A stretch of 64,000 nucleotides of DNA, taken from contig NZ_PGGW01000040.1 in the NCBI RefSeq assembly GCF_002794255.1, forward strand, positions 124,001 to 188,000, in the 5' to 3' direction. A program made the position numbers and the translations under genes. Source of the stretch: Streptomyces carminius (GTDB lineage Bacteria; Actinomycetota; Actinomycetes; Streptomycetales; Streptomycetaceae). Position 1 is the first letter of the stretch. Every line of letters begins with the position of its first letter. The notes below the pieces were generated by a model. It saw only the letters and a program-made list of their open reading frames with translations. It ran no database searches and was not told the origin of the DNA. Positions 42,287 to 51,301 of this stretch are shown here, one piece after another.

Positions 42287-42301
42287 AGTTGGTCTCCAAC
42301 T
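42287..42301. promoter_or_regulatory. Perfect palindrome, candidate GntR operator
   Basis: AGTTGG-TCT-CCAACT. Further AGTTG/CAACT half-sites lie nearby (around 42234, 42265 and 42371) in an unusually A/T-rich stretch for this genome. It lies between the divergent small membrane gene and the gntR-like gene. Confidence 0.6.
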
Positions 42302-42388
42302 CTGTCTAAGTTCTTCCCTGTTCAACCAAACCCCAAAACAGATGCCCGCCAACTCCCACTCATTGGCCAGAAGTTGTACGGTCCCACC

Positions 42389-43276
42389 GTGAGTCACGAA
42401 AGCTCCGTCCCGCACGGCACCCAGCCCCCGTCACGCGACCGCGTGGCCGACACGCTGCGTGACCGCATACTCTCCGGCGATCTCCCCCCGGGCGCCCGGC
42501 TGCCGACCCAGCACGAGCTGGCCGAGGAGTTCGGGACCAACCGCACCGCCGTCCGGCAGGCCCTGGACCTCCTCCGCCACGAGGGCCTGCTCACCGGCAC
42601 CGGCCGCGGCGCCCCGCCGCGGGTCGCCGAGCGCGCCCCGGCCCACGAGGCCCCGCGCAAGGCCGACATCGAGCTCGCCGACCGCCTCCTCCACGCCTTC
42701 CGGACCGAGCACGTCACGGTCGACGTCTTCTCCCTGACCACGGAGACCCTCAACACCGCCCTGGCCCCCTCGATGATCGCCATCAGCCGCGAGGAGCTGC
42801 GCCCCCGGTCGATCACCGTCCGCGTGCTCCTCCCCAGCGTCAGCGCCGACCTGGCCCTCCCCCGGCTGGTCTCCGACCCCGGCAGGACCGACCCGCGTCC
42901 CCTGGAACGGCTGCACGAGCTGACGCACACCTACGCGGGCGCCCTGCGCGGACACCTGGAGACACTCAAGGTGCGCGGTCTCGTCCCCGAGGTCTCGATG
43001 GAGTTCCGCAGCGTCCCGATCACCCCGACCCACAAGCTGTACCTGCTCAACGGCACCGAGGCGCTCTTCGGCTACTACCACGTCGTGCCGCACAGGGTCG
43101 GCTACCGGGGCGAGGAGATGGAGATCCACGACGTCCTGGGGCTCGGCACCCAGCTCTTCCGGCACATCAGGAGCGACGACTCCCAGGACGAGCACGACAC
43201 CGCCTTCGTCGACTCCTCGAAGCGCTGGTTCGACTCCCTGTGGGAGTCCATAGCCCAGCCCTTCGAACCCGCCTGA
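42389..43276 (+). CDS. GntR-family regulator
   Basis: 295 aa from GTG 42389. Winged helix DRVADTLRDRILSGDLPPGARLPTQHELAEEFGTNRTAVRQALDLLRHEGLLTG (about 18-72), then a large C-terminal domain of no standard UTRA/FCD pattern: LADRLLHAFRTEHVTVDVFSLTTETLNTALAP, and ending HDTAFVDSSKRWFDSLWESIAQPF. A related domain composition is seen in Streptomyces loci with a phosphotransferase and HAD gene, as here. Probably autoregulated through the AGTTGG palindrome. Confidence 0.88.
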   Translation: MSHESSVPHGTQPPSRDRVADTLRDRILSGDLPPGARLPTQHELAEEFGTNRTAVRQALDLLRHEGLLTGTGRGAPPRVAERAPAHEAPRKADIELADRLLHAFRTEHVTVDVFSLTTETLNTALAPSMIAISREELRPRSITVRVLLPSVSADLALPRLVSDPGRTDPRPLERLHELTHTYAGALRGHLETLKVRGLVPEVSMEFRSVPITPTHKLYLLNGTEALFGYYHVVPHRVGYRGEEMEIHDVLGLGTQLFRHIRSDDSQDEHDTAFVDSSKRWFDSLWESIAQPFEPA

Positions 43277-43425
43277 CCGCTCCCCGTGTGAACTTCTCGT
43301 TGCCGTCCGCGCACGCTGCCGCGGCCCGCACAGGACGGCTGCTAGCCTCAGCCGCCTCTCGTCCCTCCGTGGCCCCCTTGGCCCCCTTGGCCTCCTTCGC
43401 CCCGTGAACCCCAGGACCGCCGCCG

Positions 43426-44637
43426 ATGCCTGCCCGCCCCCGGGTCCCCGCCCACCTGATCGGCCGGGAACTCGAGCGACACCAACGCCACCGCGACGCC
43501 GGCCCGACGGTCAGCGGCCACCACAACGACAACCTCGTGGTACGGCTCTCCCCCGCGCTCACCCGGGCGGCGGGAGAGCCGGACGGGCTGCTCGGCACGT
43601 TCCGCACCCCCCGGAAGACCGTCCAGGTCGTTCCCCGGATGTGGCGGGACGAGGCCGAGGTGCTCACGGCCGTGCACCCGTACCTGGCGGAAGTCCCCCG
43701 TTACCTGGGGCGGACCGGGAACACCGCGCTGTACACCTACGTCGAGGGCGCCCCGCTCTCCGCACGCGCGCCGCGCGGAACTGCGCTCGGTGACCGGACC
43801 CTCGTCCGTATGGCGTCGGTTTTCGGCCAGTTGAGCACGGTCCCGGAGAAGGCTCTCCCCCCGCGCCCGGCGGGCTGGCCCGAGGACGGTGACAGCGCCG
43901 GCTTCCTGGAAGCTCTCGTCACCTTCACCGAGAGGCACGTGCACCAGGCCAACGAGCCGGACTTCGGACGGCTCTTCAAGGCCGTCGGCATCCCCTCCGA
44001 GGCCATGGAGATCTTCCGCGAGCAGGCCGGGACGCTGGTGCCCCGGCCGTTCGGCCTGCTGCACACCGACCTCCACCGCGACAACCTGATCGAGACCCCC
44101 GCCGGGGGCCTCGCCGTCATCGACTGGGAGATCGCCCTCTACGGCGATCCGCTCCACGACCTCGCCACCCACCTGGTGCGGATGGGGTACACCGACCGGG
44201 AGCGCGAGCTCCTCGTGGAACTGTGGCGCGGACAGCTGGCGAGGCGGGGCCACCACGCCCGGCTGGCCGGACTGAAGACCGACCTCGAGCTCTACGTCGA
44301 CTTCGAGATCGCCCAGTCGGTCTACGCCGACACCCTGCGGGCCGCGCTGTCCCTGCCGCCGCGCGCCGGCGGCGCCCGGCTCCGCACCGCCCTCGACCGC
44401 GCCGCCCGGGACGTCCGGCGGGCCCTGACCCGGGCCCGGGGCCCGCTCAGGATGCTCGACCCCGTCTCCGTGGACGACGTCCGCGAGGCCCTCCACGACT
44501 GGTACGCCGAGCACGCGCCCGCCGTCCTGCGTGCGGAGCCCGCCGCGGCGCCGGTCCCGGCCGGGACGGCGGTGACGGCCGGGACAGCGGTGAAGCGGCC
44601 GGCGGGTGTTGAACAACCGCCGACCGCCCGGCGATAG
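43426..44637 (+). CDS. Aminoglycoside phosphotransferase-like kinase
   Basis: 403 aa. APH fold: a Gly-rich N-lobe, catalytic loop GLLHTDLHRDNLIETPAGG (Asp in HTDLHRDN) and metal-binding VIDWEIALYGDPLHDLATHL. Long Arg/Ala-rich C-terminal helix. Such enzymes phosphorylate small molecules rather than only antibiotics; the neighbouring HAD phosphatase and GntR regulator suggest a small metabolite pathway. 149 bp behind gntR; its 3' end may overlap the HAD gene start. Confidence 0.87.
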   Translation: MPARPRVPAHLIGRELERHQRHRDAGPTVSGHHNDNLVVRLSPALTRAAGEPDGLLGTFRTPRKTVQVVPRMWRDEAEVLTAVHPYLAEVPRYLGRTGNTALYTYVEGAPLSARAPRGTALGDRTLVRMASVFGQLSTVPEKALPPRPAGWPEDGDSAGFLEALVTFTERHVHQANEPDFGRLFKAVGIPSEAMEIFREQAGTLVPRPFGLLHTDLHRDNLIETPAGGLAVIDWEIALYGDPLHDLATHLVRMGYTDRERELLVELWRGQLARRGHHARLAGLKTDLELYVDFEIAQSVYADTLRAALSLPPRAGGARLRTALDRAARDVRRALTRARGPLRMLDPVSVDDVREALHDWYAEHAPAVLRAEPAAAPVPAGTAVTAGTAVKRPAGVEQPPTARR

Positions 44638-44644
44638 TTGGGAG

Positions 44645-45373
44645 GTGAATTCGAACGGGCGGACCGGCGCGAGCGGTACGGCCGGTCTCGTCGAGGCAGC
44701 GGCCTGTGTCCTCCTCGACTTCGACGGCCCCGTCTGCCGGCTGTTCTCGGGCCACCCCTCGGCCGCCATAGCCGGGAGCCTGCGGGACCTCCTCAGGGAG
44801 AGCGGCGAACGGGAACTGCTCACCGCCGAGGTGCTCGGGACCGGCGACACCCATCTCATCCTGCGGACCGTCGCCGAGCACCGGCACGGTACCGAACTCG
44901 CCCGGCGGATCGAGGCCAGGATGACCGAGGAGGAGCTCCGCGCCGCCGACACCGCCCGGCCGACGCCGTACGCCGACCCCCTCATCTGGACGCTGGTGGC
45001 CACCGGCCGCCGGGTCGCCGTGGCCACCAACAACTCGCCGCTCGCGGTGGAGCGCTATCTGCGCGGCCGCCGGCTCGCCGCCCACTTCGCCGGGCACGTC
45101 CACGGCCGCTCCCGGGACCTGCGGCTGCTCAAGCCCCATCCGCACTGCCTGCTGGAGGCGCTGCGGTCCACCGGGACCGCGGCACGGGACGCGCTGATGA
45201 TCGGGGACGCCCCCAGCGACCTGGCCGCCGCCCGGGCGACCGGGGTGCCGTTCCTCGGTTTCGCGCGCAACGGGCGCAAGGAGGCCGAACTCCGCGGCGC
45301 GGGGGCCGGGCACGTGGTGCGGTCGATGCAGGAGGTGCTGGCCTCGGTGACGGGCACGCCCGCGCCCCGGTGA
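44645..45373 (+). CDS. HAD-superfamily hydrolase (phosphatase-like)
   Basis: 242 aa from GTG 44645. Motif I VLLDFDGPVCRLFSG, motif II VAVATNNSPLAVE, motif III Lys in LKPHPHCLLEAL and motif IV MIGDAPSDLAAARATGVPFLGF. The GGGAG before GTG 44645 is too close, and a GTG at 44606 (overlapping the kinase gene) is an alternative, so the exact start is uncertain. Likely partner of the kinase gene. Confidence 0.83.
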   Translation: MNSNGRTGASGTAGLVEAAACVLLDFDGPVCRLFSGHPSAAIAGSLRDLLRESGERELLTAEVLGTGDTHLILRTVAEHRHGTELARRIEARMTEEELRAADTARPTPYADPLIWTLVATGRRVAVATNNSPLAVERYLRGRRLAAHFAGHVHGRSRDLRLLKPHPHCLLEALRSTGTAARDALMIGDAPSDLAAARATGVPFLGFARNGRKEAELRGAGAGHVVRSMQEVLASVTGTPAPR

Positions 45374-45750
45374 ACCCGCGGGGGACACCGGGCGGCACGG
45401 CGGGGCGGACGCGTTCGGCGCCCACCGGGTTCCGGAAAGATGTGAGGACCATGTGGAACCCGTCACGCCGCCCTCTCCCGTCCCGGTAGTTTCACGCGCA
45501 TCACCCCGGCCGCCGGGCCGCACCGCCTCCGGCCCGTCGCCCCGGCCGCCTCGCGGCACGGCACGGAAAGGTCCGCGCGAAGGTTCGCGCGGCGGGCGCC
45601 GGGGCCCGCTCCGGACCGGCCGGACCACGATCCGGCTTGCCCCCGTGCCGGGCTCCGGCACGGGGTAGTGTGCGAGACAGGCGGTCGGCGGACGCCACCA
45701 CGGCGAGTTCCCGGTCTTCGGCCGACACCGCGCACGGGAGGGGAGGGGCC
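45374..45750. other. Gene-free stretch ahead of the PAS-phosphatase gene
   Basis: 377 bp with no convincing gene. The inverted repeat CCGCGCGAA-GG-TTCGCGCGG lies at 45573-45592. The promoter of the following gene should be here; GGGGTAGTGTG near 45664 could be a -10-like box, but no clear -35 was found. Confidence 0.4.
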
Positions 45751-47058
45751 ATGATCGAGGCGGATCGCGACACCGACGGCGCCGGCCGCGGCGGCCACAC
45801 CGGCATCGACTACGCCGCCCTGTTCGGCGCCGTTCCCACCCCGCTGTCGGTGCTCACCCCCGAGCTGGTCATCGTGGAGGCCAACCGGGCGTACCTGGAG
45901 ATCACCGGCCGCGGCCGGGAGGAGCTGATCGGCCAGTACCTCTTCGACGCCTTCCCGCAGAACCCGGCCGACCCGGACGCCGACGGGATGCGGAACCTCA
46001 GGGCCTCCCTGGAGCGCGTCCTGACCACCCGCAGGACGGACACCATGGTCCTCCAGCGGTACGACATCCCCCTGCCGGGCAAGGCGGACGTCTACGAGGA
46101 GCGCTACTGGAGCCCGGTCAACACACCCGTCCTCGGTCCGGACGGCGAGGTGACCCTGATCATCAACCGGGTCGAGGACGCCACGGCGTACGTGCGCGAC
46201 AGCCTCGCCGCCCCCGGGGACCCGGCCGGCCGGAAGGACCCGAAGAAGCCGCCGCGGCCGGCCGACGGCCGGATCGCGGAGCCCGAGCTCTACACCCGCG
46301 CCCGGGAGCTGTACGAGCACAACGAGCGGCTGCGGCGGGCCCACGCCCGCGAGCACGAGGTGGCCCTCACCCTCCAGAAGGCCATGCTCCCCACCCACAT
46401 GCCGCTCCAGCGGCGCAACGCGGCCGTGCGCTACCGGCCCGCCGCGGGATCGCTGAACGTCTGCGGGGACTGGTACGACCTGATCAACCTCAGCGACGAC
46501 CGCTTCGCCGTCGCCGTGGGCGACGTCGTCGGCCGGGGGCTGGAGGCCGCCAGTGTGATGGGCCAGCTGCGCAGCGCCCTCAGCGCCTCGATGCGCGTCG
46601 CCGACGGCCCCGCCCAGGCGCTGTACGGCCTGGACCTGTACGCCCGCTCCCTGGACGGCGCGCTGGCCACCACCACCGTCAAGGTGGACATCGACACCCA
46701 CACGCGCACCCTGACCTACAGCAGCGCCGGGCACCTCCCCCCGATGCTGTGCCACCCCGACAAGCTCGTCGAGCTGCTGGACCAGGCCACCGACGTCCCG
46801 CTGGCCGCCCGGAGCAGACCCTCGCACCGGCCGCAGGCCATCGCGTCCTACCTGCCCGGCTCGGTCCTCATCCTCTACACCGACGGGCTCGTCGAGCGCC
46901 GCCACGAGTCCATCGACGTCGGGCTCAAACGGCTCGCCGAGAGCCTGGCCCGGCACAGCGACCGGGGCCCGGAGGAGATCGCCGACAGCCTCCTGGAGGA
47001 CCTCGGCATGAGCAGCGGCACCGCCGACGACGCCGCCCTGGTCGTCATCCGGCTCTGA
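45751..47058 (+). CDS. PAS-domain PP2C (SpoIIE/RsbU-type) phosphatase
   Basis: 435 aa from ATG behind GGGAGGGGAGG. PAS domain at about 17-145 (LFGAVPTPLSVLTPELVIVEANRAYLEITGR). A linker helix (YTRARELYEHNERLRRAHAREHEVALTLQKAMLP) joins the SpoIIE-like phosphatase, with metal-binding Asp residues in NVCGDWYDLINL and FAVAVGDVVGRGLEAASVM, and GTADDAALVVIRL near the end. Such proteins dephosphorylate anti-sigma antagonists in the partner-switch regulation of stress sigma factors. No antagonist gene adjacent. Confidence 0.9.
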   Translation: MIEADRDTDGAGRGGHTGIDYAALFGAVPTPLSVLTPELVIVEANRAYLEITGRGREELIGQYLFDAFPQNPADPDADGMRNLRASLERVLTTRRTDTMVLQRYDIPLPGKADVYEERYWSPVNTPVLGPDGEVTLIINRVEDATAYVRDSLAAPGDPAGRKDPKKPPRPADGRIAEPELYTRARELYEHNERLRRAHAREHEVALTLQKAMLPTHMPLQRRNAAVRYRPAAGSLNVCGDWYDLINLSDDRFAVAVGDVVGRGLEAASVMGQLRSALSASMRVADGPAQALYGLDLYARSLDGALATTTVKVDIDTHTRTLTYSSAGHLPPMLCHPDKLVELLDQATDVPLAARSRPSHRPQAIASYLPGSVLILYTDGLVERRHESIDVGLKRLAESLARHSDRGPEEIADSLLEDLGMSSGTADDAALVVIRL

Positions 47059-47091
47059 GCCCCGCCGGCCGGTCCCGGTGCCGTTGGCGGT

Positions 47092-47131
47092 GCATCAGTG
47101 CCGGTCCCGGTGGCATCAGTGCCGGCCCCGG
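47092..47131. repeat. 21-bp imperfect tandem duplication
   Basis: GCATCAGTGCCGGTCCCGG (47092-47110) and GCATCAGTGCCGGCCCCGG (47113-47131) differ at one base. It lies between the phosphatase and ankyrin genes. Confidence 0.6.
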
Positions 47132-47231
47132 CGGGAGGGCGGCGCGGTACGGGGCATACGTAGGTGGGGCCGCCCGGCGGCCGACCGGCGTACGCGAGGC
47201 ACGGCGTACGAAAGGCACGAGGAGGAGAACG

Positions 47232-47651
47232 ATGTCCGACGCCCCCACCCCCCAGAGCACCGAGCCCGCCCACGACCCGGAGGTGCTCCAGCTCGCGGCC
47301 AGGGTCTTCGACCTGGCCCGGGACGGTGACACCGACACCCTCGCCGCGTACGTGGACGCGGGCGTACCGGTCAACCTCACCAACGACAAGGGCGACTCGC
47401 TGCTGATGCTGGCCGCCTACTACGGCCGCACCCCCACGGTGCGGGCCCTGCTGGAGCGCGGCGCCGACCCCAACCGGATCAACGACCGGGGCCAGAGCCC
47501 GCTCTCGGGAGCCGTCTTCAAGGACGGGGCGGAGATGGTCCGGATGCTGCTGGCGGCGGGCGCCGACCCCGCCGCCGGGCAGCCCTCGGCCGTCGACACG
47601 GCCCGGGTGTTCGGCCGGGACGAGCTGCTGGAGCTGCTCGTCGCCCGCTGA
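47232..47651 (+). CDS. Ankyrin-repeat protein
   Basis: 139 aa from ATG behind GAGGAGAAC. Four ankyrin repeats, recognisable by DGDTDTLAAYVDAGVPVNLTNDKGDSLLMLAAYYGRTPTVRALLERGADPNRINDRGQSPLSGAVFKDGAEMVRMLLAAGADP. A protein-protein interaction module in the cytoplasm. Downstream of the PP2C phosphatase (173 bp) but with a gap large enough for a separate promoter. Confidence 0.9.
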   Translation: MSDAPTPQSTEPAHDPEVLQLAARVFDLARDGDTDTLAAYVDAGVPVNLTNDKGDSLLMLAAYYGRTPTVRALLERGADPNRINDRGQSPLSGAVFKDGAEMVRMLLAAGADPAAGQPSAVDTARVFGRDELLELLVAR

Positions 47652-47674
47652 CCGCGCGGGGCCGTACGGCGGGC

Positions 47675-47700
47675 CCGCCCCCGCCCCCGGGCGGGGGCGG
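47675..47700. terminator. Hairpin between ankyrin and flavin reductase genes
   Basis: CCGCCCCCGCCC (47675-47686) and GGGCGGGGGCGG (47689-47700) are perfect complements with a tight 2-nt loop in the convergent gap. Confidence 0.75.
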
Positions 47701-47701
47701 A

Positions 47702-48268
47702 TCACCCCGGGTACGGCGCGTCCTCCCGGGCCCGGCGCAGGGCGAACGCCCACCAGGCGAGCTGGTCCAGCAGCCCGTCCGCGGCCCGGGTCGCCGTCGC
47801 GTCAACGGGCTCGCCGTCGGGCCCGAACTCGCTCCAGGCGTCGTGGAAGCTCACCACCTCCCGGACGGTGACGGCGTGCAGCTCCGCGAAGACCAGCCGG
47901 AGCTGCTCCACCGCCCGCAGCCCGCCGCCCCGGCCGCCGTAGGAGACGAAGCCGACCGGCTTGGTCCGCCACTCGGGCTTGAGGGAGTCGATCGCGGTCT
48001 TCAGCGGCCCGGGGAAGCTGTGGTTGTACTCGGGCACCACCAGCACGACGGCGTCGGCGGCGTCGATCCGCTCCCCGAGGAAGCGGCCGTCCCCGTCCGG
48101 CCGCGCGAGGTCGATCACGTCGAGTTTCACGTCGTCGCGCCGGCCGGCCTGCCGGGCGAACCAGTCACCCACGGTGGTGACGAAGCGCCCCTCCCGCACA
48201 CTTCCGAGTACCACGGCGAGCCGGTACTGGTCGTTCCGCCGTTCGTGCCGCGCTGCCGCTGAGGACAT
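47702..48268 (-). CDS. NADPH-dependent FMN reductase family protein
   Basis: 188 aa from ATG. Flavodoxin-like fold: RLAVVLGSVREGRFVTTVGDWF (FMN phosphate loop), LVVPEYNHSFPGPLKTAIDSL, and FVSYGGRGGGLRAVEQLR. Reduces flavin or quinones/azo/chromate using NAD(P)H in the family. Single gene with terminator. Confidence 0.9.
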   Translation of the reverse strand: MSSAAARHERRNDQYRLAVVLGSVREGRFVTTVGDWFARQAGRRDDVKLDVIDLARPDGDGRFLGERIDAADAVVLVVPEYNHSFPGPLKTAIDSLKPEWRTKPVGFVSYGGRGGGLRAVEQLRLVFAELHAVTVREVVSFHDAWSEFGPDGEPVDATATRAADGLLDQLAWWAFALRRAREDAPYPG

Positions 48269-48500
48269 GGTCTTGTTCCCTTCGCCGGTTCTCGGTGACA
48301 GGTCGGGACGCTATGGCCTCAAGCGGACTTGAGGTCAAGAGCGACCCGCCGCGGCGGTGGACCGGGCGGTCCGCCCCGCCGCCCGCGGGAGGTAACCGGG
48401 CATTCCCCTGTTGACTTCCGCATCACAGGGCGACCGACTGGATACAAAGAGTGACACGAGCCCTTCGACGGGCACCCCGAGAGCACGGAGCGACAGCACG

Positions 48501-48632
48501 ATGAGATCCCGAGTCCGGCGACGTCAGACGATCCCGGTCGAGCCCGCCCGGCGGGCGGCCCTCCCGGTGGCCACGGCCCCGCAACGCCCGGCGGCACGGC
48601 AGGAGGCGGCACGGCGGGGAGCGGCCCGGTGA
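48501..48632 (+). CDS. Small very basic protein (43 aa)
   Basis: MRSRVRRRQTIPVEPARRAA, then Ala/Arg/Gln residues to the end. The stop overlaps the start of the next gene by 4 bp (GTGA). The CGGAGCGAC site precedes the ATG. Unknown; coding status rests on the overlap and codon bias. Confidence 0.5.
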   Translation: MRSRVRRRQTIPVEPARRAALPVATAPQRPAARQEAARRGAAR

Positions 48633-48892
48633 CCGGCGGCGGGAGCGGCCGGGGGGAGGAGTCGGAGGAGGAGCCTCCCGAGGTGGCGATCGGCTCGGCC
48701 GTGCGGGATCTGCGGGACGGCCGGGTGGGGGACGTGCTGGACGTCCGCCCCGGCCTCGTCCGGCTGCGCCCGCTGTGCGGCGGCCGGGAGTGGGAGGCGG
48801 CACCGGACGAGATCCGGCCGCTCACCCCGCGCGAGCAGCTCAGCGCCCGGCTGGCCGCGGCCAACGCCCGCAGCCGCCACCCCCGGCCGTGA
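48629..48892 (+). CDS. Small KOW/SH3-like protein (87 aa)
   Basis: GTG start overlapping the prior stop. Acidic Gly/Glu start followed by IGSAVRDLRDGRVGDVLDVRPGLVRLRPLCGGREWEAAPDEIRPLTP, which looks like a small SH3-type beta barrel, then a helix (REQLSARLAAANARSR). Common as an uncharacterised Streptomyces protein. Confidence 0.7.
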   Translation: MTGGGSGRGEESEEEPPEVAIGSAVRDLRDGRVGDVLDVRPGLVRLRPLCGGREWEAAPDEIRPLTPREQLSARLAAANARSRHPRP

Positions 48893-48958
48893 CCGGCGCC
48901 ACCACCGGCCGCGGGGACCGCCGCGACCGCCGCGACCGCCGCGGTCCGCGGGCCCGGC

Positions 48959-49150
48959 TCAGCTCCCGTCCCCGGAGCCGCGGGACGGCGCCCGCCGGCT
49001 CCGGACGGCGCCGATCACGGCGGCGAGCACCACACCGAGCGCCACCCCGATCCCGATCCCCACCGCGGCACTGTCGAACAGGGCCACCCCGAAGGCGACG
49101 CCGATCGCCACCCCCGCCGAGATGCCCAGCACCAGTTCGTTGGCCCTCAT
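48959..49150 (-). CDS. Small glycine-zipper membrane protein (63 aa)
   Basis: MRANELVLGISAGVAIGVAF and IGIGVALGVVLAAVIGAV form two hydrophobic, Gly-spaced helices (glycine-zipper-like), ending with a basic Arg/Ser tail. No known family assigned. ATG with upstream GGTAGGGCG. Possible membrane assembly or small TM-regulator. Confidence 0.65.
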   Translation of the reverse strand: MRANELVLGISAGVAIGVAFGVALFDSAAVGIGIGVALGVVLAAVIGAVRSRRAPSRGSGDGS

Positions 49151-49227
49151 CGCCCTACCGCCGTCCTGCTCGCCGTTCCGCGTACGCAGACAGTGTGCAC
49201 GGCCCTCCCCCCCGGACGGTACGCCGG

Positions 49228-49761
49228 TCAGCCGGGAACCAGACCGCCGGCGAAGTCCGCCACCAGCGCCCACCAGGGCCGGCCCCCGGTGCCGAAGGCG
49301 GCGGCCAGGGCGTAACCGAGAGCCGCGTCCGCGGCCTCCACCACCGCCCCCTCCGCCCAGTCGGCCCGTACCGCCCCGTCGCCGTCCGAGGAGAACCTGC
49401 CGAGCGTCCGGCCGTCCTTCAGCAGCCGGCTGCCCGCCGCGGAGTCCGGCACCAGCCGGTAGCGGCTCCCCCGGTGGACGGCGGCCACCGCGTAGGAGCG
49501 GCGCAGGAGACGTCCCCGGCCGGGCCGGACACGGGCGGTCTCGTCCCCGACGACCAGGGTGAGCCGGGAGCCGTCGCGGGTGCCGATGGGGATGTGGGAC
49601 TCCGCCGGAGTCGGCGGGTCCCGGTCGAGCGTGACGGTGGGGATGCCGGGGGACGACCAGGCTCCCTCGACCTCCAGCGTCCCGGCCCGGCCGTCCAGCC
49701 AGATGCCGATCGCGCCGAAGCGCTCGTCCTCGGCGTGGACGGGAAGGGTGTCGTACGGCAT
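49228..49761 (-). CDS. Conserved hypothetical protein (177 aa)
   Basis: Starts MPYDTLPVHAEDERFGAIGIWLDGRAGTLEV. Beta-rich N-terminal region with VTLDRDPPTPAESHIPIGTRDG, then GSRYRLVPDSAAGSRLLKDGRTLGRFSSDGDGAVRADWAEGAVV and a C-terminal helical section. Predicted cytoplasmic; I do not recognise the family. Confidence 0.65.
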   Translation of the reverse strand: MPYDTLPVHAEDERFGAIGIWLDGRAGTLEVEGAWSSPGIPTVTLDRDPPTPAESHIPIGTRDGSRLTLVVGDETARVRPGRGRLLRRSYAVAAVHRGSRYRLVPDSAAGSRLLKDGRTLGRFSSDGDGAVRADWAEGAVVEAADAALGYALAAAFGTGGRPWWALVADFAGGLVPG

Positions 49762-50130
49762 GCGTTCTCCCCCGTGCGGTCACCGGCCGCCGTGTCCGGC
49801 CCGCCGACCGCCTCGTCGCTCGGTCTGTGTCTGCTCGGCGACGGCCGGCGGTCCGGCCCGCTCTGTCCGCTCTGCCCGCCCTGCCCGCTCCGTCCGCCCG
49901 GCCCGCTCCCGCCGCCCTCACTTGTCCCGACGCCGGAAACGGCCGCCGAGTTGTCACCCTCGGCCCTTCTGCTCCGGAGATGAGCGAAAACCGGACAGCC
50001 CCGCCGGAGTGCGCGCCGCCGCCCGGACCGCGCCCCGGTTGGCGGAAAGGCGCCCTGCACCCACCGCGCCCGGCTCCGTACGCTGCGGTGGTCGATGACC
50101 GGCAGCACACGACTTCGATCGGGGCGGTAA
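49762..50130. other. Divergent intergenic region
   Basis: 369 bp between divergently transcribed genes. Positions about 49857-49910 are made of TCCGCTCTG/CCCGCCCTG-like pyrimidine-rich short repeats. No gene, strong promoter or terminator could be recognised. Confidence 0.4.
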
Positions 50131-51171
50131 ATGACCGTACGGCCTTTGACCTTCGTCGTCGGAACCGGGCGGAGCGGTTCGACTGCCCTGTCGCGCGTCC
50201 TGAACCAGCACCCGGACGTCCTCAGCCTCAACGAACTGCTCGCCTCGGTCGGCCTGGACGGGATGCCGGAGGGCGAGCTGACCGGCGAGGAGTTCTGGCG
50301 CCTTCTCGCCGATCCCAGCCCGACGTTCGACCGGATGATCCGCAGCGGCGCGGCCATCCCCGAGTTCCTCTACCCGCGCTCCTCCGGGCGGTTCTCCGCC
50401 GAGGCCGGCGGCGTCCCGGCGCTCTGCCTGATGGTGCTCCCGCATCTCACCGACGACCCCGACGGCCTGCTGGACGAGCTCGCGCCCCGCGTCTCCGCCT
50501 GGCCGCGCCGCCCGGCCGAGGACCAGTACCGGGCGTTCTTCGCCCTGCTGGCCGACCGGTTCGGGCGGCGGGCGGTGGTGGAGCGCTCGGGGTTCTCGGT
50601 GCGGTGGGTGCCCCGGCTGCGGGCGGGCTTCCCCGAGGCGGGGCTGGTCCACCTGTACCGCGGCGGCCCGGACTGCGCGCTGTCGATGAGCCGCCACACC
50701 GGCTTCCGGCTGATCGTCCTGCTGGAGGAGATCTACGCCGCCCTGGGGCTGGAGTTCGGCGCCGAGCTGACCGAGGAGCACGCCCGGTCGCTGCCTCCGG
50801 ACCTGGGCGGCCTGCTGGCGGACCCCTTCGACGCCCGGCTGGTGTTCGACCGGGCGATCCCGCTGCCCGTGTTCGGCGCCCTGTGGTCGCGGTTGGTCAC
50901 CGAGTGCCTGGCGGAGCTGGAGAAGGCACCGGAGGCGTCCCGTATGGGACTTTCGTACGAGAACCTGCTGGACGCGCCGGAGAAGGAGCTCTCCCGGCTG
51001 GCCTCCTTCGCCGGGGTGGCGCCCGGCCCGGAGTGGCTCGCGGCGGGCCGGGCCCTGCTCGACCCCGGCCGGCGCGGGGCGGCGCTGCGGCTTCCGCCGA
51101 GTGAGCTGAACGCGCTGCGGGAGGCGTGCGGGCCCGGCGAGCGGGCACTGGCCGAGGCGTACGGAGCGTGA
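50131..51171 (+). CDS. Sulfotransferase family protein
   Basis: 346 aa. PAPS-binding P-loop-like TFVVGTGRSGSTALSRVLNQHPDVLSLNELL at the N-terminus, and the 3'-phosphate motif around LVHLYRGGPDCALSMSRHTGFR (Arg and Ser). Transfers sulfuryl groups to hydroxyls of small molecules or peptides; no cognate pathway is adjacent. ATG at 50131 after GGGGCGG. Confidence 0.85.
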   Translation: MTVRPLTFVVGTGRSGSTALSRVLNQHPDVLSLNELLASVGLDGMPEGELTGEEFWRLLADPSPTFDRMIRSGAAIPEFLYPRSSGRFSAEAGGVPALCLMVLPHLTDDPDGLLDELAPRVSAWPRRPAEDQYRAFFALLADRFGRRAVVERSGFSVRWVPRLRAGFPEAGLVHLYRGGPDCALSMSRHTGFRLIVLLEEIYAALGLEFGAELTEEHARSLPPDLGGLLADPFDARLVFDRAIPLPVFGALWSRLVTECLAELEKAPEASRMGLSYENLLDAPEKELSRLASFAGVAPGPEWLAAGRALLDPGRRGAALRLPPSELNALREACGPGERALAEAYGA

Positions 51172-51301
51172 CCGCAACGGTAGTTGGAACCTGCACGGGC
51201 CTGTCGCACGGCGGTGCTACGGTGATCGCCGGTCTCCCCCCACGAGCCGATGACCCATCAGCTGACCGACCGTCCGTACCCGGCCCAGGGAGAACTGCAT
51301 C

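Noticed and set aside
45463..46956. Large minus-strand frame opposite the PAS-phosphatase gene
   Set aside because: Shadow frame; the plus-strand protein has PAS and PP2C motifs and a strong ribosome site.
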